NCBI RefSeq assembly: GCF_030867145.1
Contig: NC_134422.1
Location: forward strand, 14,704,531-14,768,530
DNA: 64,000 bases
Origin: Opisthocomus hoazin
Lineage: Eukaryota > Chordata > Aves > Opisthocomiformes > Opisthocomidae
Direction of reading: 5' to 3'
The notes beneath the pieces are model-generated. The model did no database searches and had not been told where the DNA came from. It saw nothing but the letters and a program-made list of their open reading frames with translations. This document shows positions 26,101 to 38,100 of this stretch, in pieces; positions within the stretch are counted from its first letter, which is position 1; the number at the start of each line of letters is the position of its first letter. Both the position numbers and the translations under genes were made by a program.

Positions 26101-29100
26101 AGGGAGAAACTGCATGTGAAGTTTCTCTTCCCACTCTCAGAACGACCTAAGCAGCACGAAACTCAGAGAAGGGCATGACAACACAGCGTGAAGAGAGTAG
26201 TAATTAATCAGAGCCACATTTTGCATGCAGAGGACCTTCAAGAACTTTAATGACACGCAGTTTCGCAGAGTGCTTTCCCATTTTATAAAAAGAAAAGGCA
26301 ACACAGCAGGTCAGAGAGACCTCCACCACCCTAACTGCAGCCTTGTCCCCACACTTCCTCGACTTCTCCCCTTCTCATTCAAGAATCAGCCCTGCTGCTA
26401 CAAATAGAAAACGTAAGGCCGTATTAAGCCTGTTGTTTTGAAATGTTACTTCGTCATTTCCTACCCAGCTCCTGACTGTCATGATGCCTAACATCTACAA
26501 GTATCTACTTTTTAAAAATAATTTGGTTGCAATTGACCATTGCAATGTTCAGAAGTTATTAGGGCAAAGAACAGAAACCAGAACTGAACGACTTAGTTCC
26601 TTCACTGCCAGGTAATTCCTTTTAGCCTGGTTTCCTCTCTTCCCTTCAGGAATGGTACGAAAACTGTATGATTCGGATTCACATGAGTACCTTACATTGC
26701 AACAGCAAGTATGAACTTACACATGCAGAAAGAATCTAGGTACAGACATAAAGAACTAAAAGACCTCCCTCTCAATTTGATCACGTTGATCATGTTGATC
26801 ATTCCAACCCTGGAAACATTCAAGACCAGGCTGGACAGGGCTCTAAGCAACCTGATCTAGTTAGCGGTGTCCCTGCTTGCTGCAGGGGGGTTGGACTAGA
26901 TGACCTCTAGGGGTCCCTTCCGACCCAAAACTTTCTATGATTCTATGAATAATTTACTATAAATACCTAAAAACACTTAAGTATATTAATACAGAATAGA
27001 AAAACATCAACTTCATTCAAATATTTATTTTACTCTATTTTCCTTGTCTCTGATCTTCACTTGATTATGTATTTCGGTTACACAGCCAGAGTAGGCAGAT
27101 TTCAGAAAGAAGACATCCTCACGTGCTTTTACCGGATCCCTTTACATGGCAGCACACAGAACTACAGCTCATATCCAGCAAGAACCACAGCTACTCAGAA
27201 ACAAACCTCTAGTAAGCAAGTCTGGCAACATCTTCCATGCGACAGCAACACAGGAGCTTTGCTTTGAACAGCAGGTTTTATGTAAAGCAAACACACACAA
27301 AACCCACAGCAAAACCACAGTTAAGAGGTTAACACTCTATATTTAACTAATCTTACAGCCTCCTTCTGCAGACACGTGAACAAGTACAGTTGGCAAACAT
27401 CAAAGAGAAATTTAAATACTGGAATGCATCTTACCTTGTTTCTTCAAGTTTAGCACCATGTGCTGCGAATATACAAAGTGTTAATTAAAATTTAATTTTT
27501 AGTTATAAGTTAAATACTGAGTATATTAATAAAAATAACCTAGCACTGCCTAAAAGTAGGCAACTAAAAGAGCAAAAGTTGCATGTATCCCATGTACAAT
27601 GTGTGAAAAATAAAATTCTAAATTGGAAAAATAAAATTAAAAAAAATCTCAAGAACACACCGAAGAGTTGGATTTGAGCAAGTATCTGAAAGCATGCATG
27701 GAGGTCACGCGTGACCTAAACAAGAGTGGCAGCAAGAGACAAGGTATCACATGCTGTCAAGGTTGTGACAACAGAGAGTAACTCCCGAGAACAATGAAAA
27801 AAATCTCTGTGACAAAAATTTCAAACTTGATTAATAGATTCCAAATATTATCATTAATATATCATTATATATGATCTAACGATTGATATATACTTTATCA
27901 TTATTGTATATTATTATAATATCTATTAATAATATTTTACATATATTAATATTATATCGCTGTTTCCTGGACCCAAATTTTCCATCTTCATGCAGAGACC
28001 TATTGCGCAATATTCATGGATGGTTCACCTGCTAGGCAATCTAGAATAAACTGCCTTGGACACAAGTTTCTTTCTGATAAATACATACCGTTTCCCAAAT
28101 AAGTAAAAGAAAAGCTAATTTCGAAAATTCAAGAGAAGGGCAAACAACTACAGAAGAATTCCTACACAGAGCCTTTAAAGGATATGATTACTTGATTCTC
28201 AGTGGATTACGCTTCTCGGAATGGAAGGTCTTTTACCTTTCATTTGCAGTGTTCGTCTCGAATATCTCTTACTGGGCCTTCTTTCAAAGGATGCTGATCT
28301 CCTGGCTTTGTTGGTCTTGGTGGTTTGATACTCTGTTTTCCCACTAACAATGCCACGTAAAAGTACAAAACAATGAAATAAATCACGTATTTGTAAGGAC
28401 AGAATACAGACACTGCTCATCAAAATACCACATTTCTATTTTAAATTCATAGCTTAATAACCTGATCTTAGTTCTATCAAAAAATCCCCAACTTAACACC
28501 TCAGAAGGCCTTTCACAAAAAAGGGAAGTTTTACAAACATCCTCATATTCACTCCATTTTCCCAAGACAAAAAGCTGAAGCAATGACTCCTTAAACATTA
28601 AGCTGCCGAAAAAGCACATTTGCCCTTTGCATATTTCTGAGGTCACAGTGCATGCAGCTTGGGAGAGGCTGAAAATTCTATGAGAGAGTAAAACTTCAGG
28701 TATGTTGCCAAAAGTCATACAGAAAGATGATAATAGGACTGAAAACCAGCATCTAGATGCTCTTGTTCCCAGGCATGTCTTTTTTGCCCAAGTTTGGCCA
28801 GACTCTGCTCCCAAGGCAGCAGCAGCCTCCTCTTCTCCTGACTCCTTGGTACCCTTGATCCCTCCCAAAGCAGACTCAGTGATGTTGCTGCAGTTGCTGG
28901 AAATGGAAGCAAAGTACACGCATACTGCCTGGGGTCACACCTCAACCCCTTCCACATGTTCTCACCAACGCTGGTGGGGCAACTAACAGCATCCTGCAGA
29001 CTAGTCTGGGACCACAAGCGACTCGGCAGCCTGCTGTACACACCGGTAGTGCCTAACATGGAATGGGCATTATCTTAGGCTTCTGAAGCAGTACCATCAC

Positions 29101-32100
29101 TCCAACAGTCAAGAACTCAGGAGTCAAAAGACTCGCAATGTCCCTAACTTTGCAAGTCAATCATCCATCCTCTCTGGTTCATTTAAAAAAGGGTGGGCTT
29201 TTAAGATGAAGTGATCTATAAAACACTATGCACTATATATGCTATGTAACGAACATAAACCTTAACAAACTTTTGATTTCTCACTGCACAGACCAGAATT
29301 ACCTGAGGAAAAATCAGAAAACGCATGGGGGAAAATCTGTATGATTTAATAAAAGCAATAATGCAACTCACTCAGCTTGCACATTTCCCTGCTCTGTATG
29401 TCCTAGGTGAATGAATACCAAGTTCTCTCATTTCCACGTATAATCCAAGAAAAGCAAGAAACGACGGAAAATACGCATTAACTGACAGGTGACACTGACC
29501 TGTATCGGAACCGGGATCCCAACCGAATGAAGCCCGATCGACTTGAGCCTTTTTGGACAGGACCTCGGAGCCGGAAGAAGGCATGATGTTCTACTGCACA
29601 TTTCCACAAGTGTTTGCAGGCTTTGGGATGATCCAGTCTAAAGACAAAAGTGTGCTCCTGCTCCTTTCCCTTAAAGCACACAAAGCACACTGACGATTTA
29701 CAAGGGACTTTCATAAGCCAAAGCTACAATTCGGTGCAAGCCAAAGAAAATTTGGTTTTTATGAATACTGAAATGTATGTTTAAAAAAAGTATTTCAGGC
29801 AGAAAAATCAACCTTCTCAGACGCTTTCATGAACAACTGCTCCATTGTCTGAGGTTGGAGAAGGCTAGAGCTCAAGTCAAACCTCTGAATAACTACAAGT
29901 TAAAGACATCATTACAATAGGAAGGTACTTCTCTATGAGGCTAACATGGTCTCACTTCCAAATCTGATCTTCTCAAATTACCAATGATCACATTTTTGTT
30001 ATCTCAGCTCTGAGCAACTTCTTCCCATGGGAACAGTTCCGGCACCTGCTCAAGGAATTCATTCTACTAAATGTGGTACATGGCATTTTTTTAAACTTTC
30101 TTGCACAATGCACACTGTTTCCAAATTATCTCATATACACTAGTTTCACAAACTACTCCCCTTTTAAAAACAGTGTGAGGGAAAAAAGTAATTGAGCTTC
30201 TTTATAGTTAAGTCGCTTCATTCCCCTCCTCATCCTAAGTCACAATCAAAACTCCTGCAAGGCATCCACGTTAATTCTCAAAACTTAAAGAGCTCGGTAG
30301 TATGTAAACTAGTACCGCATACTCAAGACTGAGATGTAACTAAACAGATAGTTATCTACCTGTTCATCATCTTCAACAACAACTAGAGTGAGTTTGTTCT
30401 TCTTGAAGTCAAGCCTTGTTATCTTTGGCCTGCAAGATGAGCAGAAAAAGCAGGTTATGTCTAACTCTCTTCGCAACTCACCGAGAGGTACATCCGACAT
30501 GCTGATCCAAGCCTCTCTATCAAACTTTTTTTTTCTGGTTTTGTGGGTGTTTTTAAGTTCATGCAGTAGGTCTTGATTATACTGTGGATACCAATGTATC
30601 ACTTCAAAAATATAACACTTAAGTAGAAACTTTAAAGATAAGAAGTCAGCAACTTCTAAAGAGATAATTTTATTGGAACTTAAAATAATAATTACTTGAA
30701 CTGAAATCAAACTCCACCCAAACACTCCTGCTTGCCTACTCTCCCACAAGCCCACAAAACAACTCAAAAGACACAAAGGAAGGCCAAAATAATTCTACCA
30801 AGAAATGTAAATCACTGTACAAAGTATCACAGATGAATTCCTATGGTGGCTGTTTCAGAACATCCCAGCCAAAGAGAACAGCACGAACACGACAAGACAC
30901 AAAAATGCAATCACTTTCTCCCCTCCCTGACCACCAAAAAACCACCCAGAATTGATGGTGGAGGGATGAGACACACAGATAACATCTCTGCTACAAAGTG
31001 CATGTTTTTCTGAGGAGTTTCTAAAACTGAACTGGGCTTACTCAAACTATTCACATGACAAAATTTCACCTCATCATCTGCCTACTTACTCTTTGTACAC
31101 AGTTTTGAAAGACTGGATGGGAATTACAGAATAAAGAACTTAAAAATCCATAACTGCCTGTGTACCCACACCCAAATATCCTAAACAGAAGGTTCTCCAT
31201 CTAGTGTTTTACACAATATAAAGTCCTGCAAAATTTCACCAGAACACTTCTAAGAAACCGCGCGGTGTTATTCAGGTATTCGACAGATGAAGCAGCACAC
31301 TCTCATAAAAGCCAAAGGAAGCTCTATATGCTCTGACTATATATAGATCTGGGGTGGGGGAGAGTGTTTGCGGTTTTTTGTTTGCTTGTTTGTAATTAGC
31401 CCTTACTGATGGGCAGAAAGGGACATTTATGCCCTTCACTGGGCACAGAGACATTTTCTTAACGAAGAGGGTGCCCAGATAACATTGTATGTAAAAACTG
31501 CACTAGTACTATTGTTTCTGCCTCTTTTTAAACAGTAACATATAACACTCGGCTAGAACACCTGAAGAATCTTCATTTCACTGACAGGGTGCATACACTG
31601 TTTCCACAGCAGAGTAGTGCAAAATACAACAATAAACACACTATAAAAAAACCCCAAACATCCCAAAGTTAGTCCACCTTTTACTTGCCTCTAGCATATT
31701 GCATATGATAGAATCACAGAATGGTTTGGATTGGAAGGGACCTTTAAAGGTCATCTAGCCCATCCTCCCTGCAGTGAGCAGGGACACCTTCCACTAGACC
31801 AGGTTGCTCAAAGCGCCACCCAACCTGGCCTTGAACACTTCCAGGGATGGGGCATCCACAGCTTCTCTGGGCAACCTGTGCCTTGGGGCAGCCCTAAATG
31901 CTGGAGTCTGTTCAGCAACCTGTTCCACTGCCTCACCACCGTCACCCACCTGCTGAGGGGCCCAGAGCTGGATGCAGGACTCCAGGTGGGGTCTCACCAG
32001 AGTGAAGCAGAGGGGCAGAATCCCCTCCCTCGACCTGCTGGTCACGCTTCTCTCGATGCAGCCCAGCATACAGTTGGCGTTCTGGGCTGCGTGCACACAC

Positions 32101-35100
32101 TGTCGCCTCACATCCAGCTTTTCATCCACGAGTGCCCCCAAGTCCTCCGCAGGGCTGCTCTCAACCCCTTCATCCCCCAGCCTGTAGTGATACTGGGGAC
32201 TGCCCCAACCCAGGTGCAGGACCTTGCACTTGGCCTTGTTGAACCTCATGAGGTTCACACAGGCCCACTTCTCAAGCCTGTCCGGGTCCCTCTGGGTGGC
32301 AACACATAGACATATACATACATATATACACAGACTATTAACGTATCAACCATGAACGTTAAAAAAAGAAAGAGCATTTTTGGACACGATGAAAACACTC
32401 ATAGGCTGCAGAATATTCAACCATGAACGTTAAAAAAAGAAAGAGCATTTTTGGACACGATGAAAACACTCATAGGCTGCAGAATATTTCTGCAGGTATC
32501 TAGTATTCACGGTGCTCTTACATCCCAAACAAGTATTTTTCTTGGCTAGTGCAAAAGAAACAGAAGAGTAAAAATCTAAAATATATTTTAGTACATAAAG
32601 AGAGCTTACCAGAAAAACAAACCAATCTTTGTGTCTCCTTCAAAGACAAGGACTCCTGTAGGTGTCAGTCCCAGGCTGTAATCATTGCCATCTCTTGCCT
32701 AATTGCCACAAAATAAAGATTATGTTCATTTTGGTGTTTGACCCTTTATCCAAACTACTCGAGTGATTAATGTAGCTTATTTGTCCAGTGTTACAACTAC
32801 ACACATTTCTGCTTATTCTATACAACAAAACTCTCACGCTTCAATGACCTTATGCAATGGATTTTTCTAGTCTATAACCCTTCAATAAGGCTGACTAAAG
32901 TGGAAAATTAAAGTTTCTTGATTTGTCTGTGTAATAACGACCTCCTTGTGCAGTTCTCCGCACCTCCTTCTCCACAGGAGATCTATTTTTACTCATAGTT
33001 CTTGAGCTGGTAGCTGACTGGACCCCAGCCAACTTTAATTTAATTACTATGATTTTCACATAGCTCTGAAGTTTAAATACAAACTGCAGTACATATTGCC
33101 ACACCAATCACATATTTAACACAGAGCAAGTATGCTTGGACTAAAGTTATAGTATACATTTCTAGAAGCTATAAAGTGGAATGTTGATGCAAAGCCAGAT
33201 CACTTGTTATACAGTTTAGATGAGTACAGTATTCCTTTTTTTAACCCCCTCAAAGCAAAACTGGTGTTGAAATACAGGACAAAGCTAACATTGTAATTTA
33301 CAAAGGTCACTGTGCCATGATTAAACATACCTTGACTATGTGCATGTCTACACCATACATTTCCAGCCACTTAGCTTTGTTTAAGTAGTTAGTTTCAGCC
33401 TGTGCTGGTGTCTGCCCCCTGAAATAAATTTTTTGCTGTTAGGTGGATGCCTGAAAAAGCACAGAAAGGAAAAACTGGTATATGAGGAAAGAGGAGAATA
33501 AATTCCTGAAAGTTTCTGAAAAACCTAAACACTGCTGACACATGGTTGCTTTCATGAACATCAAGGTCACTTTTGCAAGTTTTACTCTGAAATCGCTGCT
33601 GCAAAAAGTATTGCATTTCAAGATTCTGTACCTCATCATTTTACTCAAACCTTTGAAAAATTTCATTTTTCACATTATATCCTCTTACTAAATACGATAG
33701 AGCCATATTAGAATTACATTTCTGAGCAAGACCACAGAAGCAGCATAAGCAGCATCTTTTTAATCCACTTTCTTCACAGAAAAATCAGTGCAAACAGCTG
33801 GTTAGTAGTATGCCCTGGAAGATGTAGTACCTGCATTCTTTCCACTTCTCAAAAATGGCTAGTTCCATCTCTTCAGTCTGAGTGGGAACAAACCTGAACT
33901 CAGACACTAGTTCAGGGACATGTTCAGCAGGATCATAGTCTCCAAGTTCAGCTACAAAAGAACAGCATTGTCAAGCAGTGTTCCTAATAAACACAGTGAA
34001 TATTAACAGGAACTGCTACGTACTTTTCTAGTTTATCTAAAATACTAAATTTCTTCTTGTGTTCCTCCTTCTCCTCCAGTCACGTATTTTCTGACAGGGA
34101 AATTATGGACACTGAACAAGCGGTTGTGTTGTCTGCACAAAAGCTTTGCATTAATTTTCACAAAGTGCTACTGATATATTCCTTAACAAGCTTCCTATGA
34201 ATGGAAGTCATCAACACCCATGAAACTCACCTTTTTTCTTTCTTGCAGAAAGTTTTCAACATTTTTATCACTGAAGTCTCTACTGAGACTACAGCTGACT
34301 AACGTTACAATAGAATTTTGCCTTAAATTATTAAAACAAAATCTCTTGAGATTTGTAAAAAGCAAAATCAGTTCTGACACTTTTCATAAAACTATTCATC
34401 CATTCTAAAAACTAGTTTTTGGTTTTATGACTATAAATCTCCCTGTCCTGCTAAAATTACTCTGTGTCAGAGCACAACCATGCAGTTGTTATTTGTCACT
34501 CTGCTTTTCATCTAAGAACATAATAAATGTCCTACTGGGTCAGTCAATTGGCTCAGCTAGTCCACTGCTGCATGCTCAACAGGAGCAATAAGAGATGCTA
34601 TTTAGAGAGCATACTGGAACACAGTAGTCAATGGGCGTGCCACATCAAAAGCACAACCTCCTTTTTCCACAGATGCTAGCAAGTGCAGCTTTTCAGACTG
34701 ATGTATGCCTAAAATCCTGAAATTCACAGGTAGAAACCTGTACAAAAATGTCCTGCTTTCAGAGTCACTAAGCATTTGCTCCTCCCACTGATTTCAAGCG
34801 GCTTCTTAACGTTCAGCTCATATCCAAAAAACTAGAGATAATTCTGTAACTTGGACCTTGGGTGTCTGATATGGGCCAGTAACTGTTCTGCCTGAAAGAA
34901 AGGAACTACAGATATTTGTGTAGGAAAAAAATAGTGATGTCTCTGGGAAAACGTGGAAAAGTCACATAGATACACACAGTATTCAAGAGGTACAAAAACT
35001 ACATACAACCTAAAAATCTGTTTCTTGAGTTTTGAACACTGCAAGCATAATAATAGTCTTTTCACCCCCTCCTTTTTTTTTTTTTTTAAATGCTGACTGA

Positions 35101-38100
35101 GGAAGTCTGTAGTTCTATAATAATTTACTCCCACTAAAACGCCTGCCTCTGCTGTTGAAAGGAATGCTGTCAAAGCCAGCTTAGGTTCCAGCTGATTTAA
35201 ATAAAAGTACACAGCTGTCAGACGGTAAGATTAAAGCCCTGCTACGGGCCTCATTGTGGAGAGAGGAAAGAAAAGACCAGCACAAAAAGCAATGGATATA
35301 CAGCCTAATTAGATCACTTTGTTTTTCCAAAAACTTATCCACTGAAGCCGTATCTTAAGGCTCTAACAATGCTAATATTTTTAACTGCGTAATGCGTTCT
35401 AACTGTTTTCCTTCCATACAAAGAGCAGGTTGAAAAGGCAGGTATCTTTACAGTTCAATCCCGACTTTCCACACCTACAAATGATCACGGCCATTAGTAG
35501 CTCCTGCCTGAAGAACAAAATGTGTTTTGGAAAATATCTATAAGAGAAAGGATTTCAGTGACTTAGTTCTCTCACCCAACCCTGCAAAGTAACTACAGCA
35601 GTGCATTGGTTTGGGAGATGAATGTTGTGAAGGGAATTTGTGTGACACAAACGCATGGCATATCTCCAAATTCGCTCTTCATCAGAGGGCTGCACAACAG
35701 CTTTACAGCAGAGGTTCTGGGATTTTTTGTAGACTCACAACTGCATTGAACAAGGCCATATAGCTATATCCTCCAACAAGGACCCAAAAGCCTACTTCAG
35801 CAGACGCTTCTAAAACTTTAAACCTCCCCTCTTCCTTTTGTGAGCTCCACTGCTTGAAACCACAGCAAACTTCACATTTGTTGATATCACACCCTCATCC
35901 AAACAACGACAGCCATTGGCCATGAAGACCAGTGATGTACAACCCATAGAAGCAACTGAGGGTCAGACCACAGCTCTCAGAGAAGCCATGGATGCCGGTG
36001 TCTCAGTTGGAATCAAAAGTTTAAGACAAATCCTTAACAAGAGTCTCAGGTGTCTCAAACATAGTGCTGTATAGCTGATGAAAAATATAGTATGTCGCCT
36101 CTTTTGGCTCAAGAAGGATCTGAAATACTAGCAAGTGCAGTTCAACCATAAGGGCTCAAGTACAAACATGTTTCTACAAATAAGCTGAAGCCAAAAACTG
36201 TGGTTTTTATATACAGGACTTTTCAATTGAGTGCAGAATCAAGTAATTTTGTACCTGATTTGTACAACAAACATACGGCAACGGGAACTGTGTTACTACA
36301 TCAGAGCAATTCAGGAAGCCTGCAGACCCTGTATCTTGTGTGAAAGTGGACAGGTTTGCACACAAGCATCTGAGAAAACAAGTTTGGGGCAAAGCTACTT
36401 ATGTTCAGAACCTCCTTGATCTCTTTCCTGAGGAATCGAGTAATTTTCTACATAAGCTCTCAGCAAAATTACAATCAAAAAGAGCTGTGTTTCACACTAG
36501 ATCACTAACGTATGGGCAGAACCTATTTTCTGGATGTAACAAGGACAGACTAAAAGAGGTAATAAGAGTCTACACAAAGCTGTTCATGCAACCTCATCCT
36601 TCCCCGCTCATACCTACGCACCTTGCATGTTATAAGCTGCCAACTGGACGGCTGTGTCAAAAGGACATTCCAATCTGCCGAAAGAGAAATGCATTGTTAA
36701 AACCTTAGCTGACACTATTTAGCAGACAATTCGTATACCTGACACTAAGAAACTGCAAATGTTTGGGATAGGAAAGTGAAAAAGGATTAGCAGATTTTCA
36801 GCAAATTAACAAGAGATAAGTACTACATTATTTAAGCGTTCCGCTCCTGCTATTCATACATGGAAAAGTAGTATTTCAGAGAAAAACATAACATTACACT
36901 ACTTAGAAAAACTTATTATTTATCCAAATATAAGTTTAATAACCTACGCTAAACACACTGTAATTGTTTAAAAGGATGTTTATTGGGAACACTTACTTTC
37001 CACTAAGTATATCCAGTTTCAGCTGCAGAACAAATAAATACCTGTAGGATTAAATAAAAAATAAAAGTCATTGAGTAATAGTTCTAATGTGTCACAGCTA
37101 ATCAGAGGAAGTTACAGCCTGCCAAATAAAAACATTTTCTGCTCTTTACATGGGTTTTCAAGACTGAAGAAACTGCACTGCCGTCTTCCAAGTTGGGTTT
37201 GTATGCTTTGTGCACATTTCAAATGAAGCAAACATAAAACCAGAAGTTGTCACAAGCTGAACTACAGTGTTGCATGGGAAAAGAAATAGGATACCTAAGT
37301 AAGTCTCATTTTCTCTCTTCTGATCCTACCTGGGCAAAGAACAACTTCCATTTTCCACATTTTCTTCACTATTCATAGGCATATCGATCTCATGAGAGAA
37401 TGAATATTTTAAAGTCTCTAAAAAATAAATGTTCCTAATATGGATTGTTTACCTAAAATCCAACCCAGAAAGCTGACTGCAAAGAGACAAAGAAATAAAG
37501 TGTAGGCTGCAGCTTTTTCAACTTGTTCACTCTTCAGAAACAGCCTTCCATCACTGCCTTGCTTCTTCAGTACTCTTCTTTCTTAGAAATTGGGCAAATA
37601 TCCAGTACAAAACTCCTATCCTTTTGGGATGCAACACCAATCTTTCCAATCCAATACCCACAAGGAGTAGCCCTCTTGCTGCTTTCCTTTAACAAGAAAA
37701 GTAGTCTCATCAACTGAAATGCTGGCATCCGTGATGGCATCCCGTTTGAATCCTGCTACAGATGAACAGAAGCCCTACGCACAAAGCCAAAGACGATGCC
37801 TCTGTTTTCACTTGTGCCCGTGTCTCTTCGTACTCACATACACAGATATGAAACAGATGCAGGCAGTTTTCCTACAGGTCCCTTGGAAATCCACAAATAC
37901 TTTGCCAAATCATTTATTATTATGAACCCTGGCCCCTACATGGGAAATAAATTTGTTTGCTATTGACCCTAGATATCAAAAGAATGAGCACAGGCCCCCA
38001 GTGTATTGCGGGTGTGACCAGTCCCTGCTTATCAGCCACATAACACTTGCAAACAATTCCAGTGCGCTTCCCATGCTTCGGCTGTGTTACACGGCCTCTG

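Larger units (their letters stand above)
23755..27434 (-). other. EPB41L5: Introns 14 and 15 (24905-27434 and 23755-24861)
   Basis: Both flank exon 15. Intron 14 holds the CR1 3' end and the adjoining 9-bp repeat. Intron 15 shows nothing. Confidence 0.8.
27463..30359 (-). other. EPB41L5: Introns 11, 12 and 13 (29670-30359, 28344-29499, 27463-28236)
   Basis: Non-coding. Intron 13 holds the AT-rich tract at 27.9 kb. A 178-codon minus-strand frame in intron 12 (28383-28919) shows no homology or splice fit. Confidence 0.8.
30430..32609 (-). other. EPB41L5: Intron 10 (2.2 kb)
   Basis: Carries the youngest-looking CR1 copy and the 71-bp tandem duplication close to the exon 10 donor. The remainder is AT-rich and featureless. 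Confidence 0.85.
33952..36996 (-). other. EPB41L5: Introns 6 and 7 (36675-36996 and 33952-36621)
   Basis: Both flank exon 7 (36622-36674). Intron 6 is only 322 bp and featureless. Intron 7 holds the ancient repeat relic at 34.5 kb and otherwise nothing recognised. Confidence 0.8.

Noticed and set aside
28383..28919. 178-codon minus-strand frame next to exon 13
   Set aside because: In the gene strand but without family similarity, and exon 12 already joins exon 13 in phase.
31731..32309. 192-codon + strand frame
   Set aside because: Antisense of the CR1 ORF2 remnant, which lies on the minus strand.
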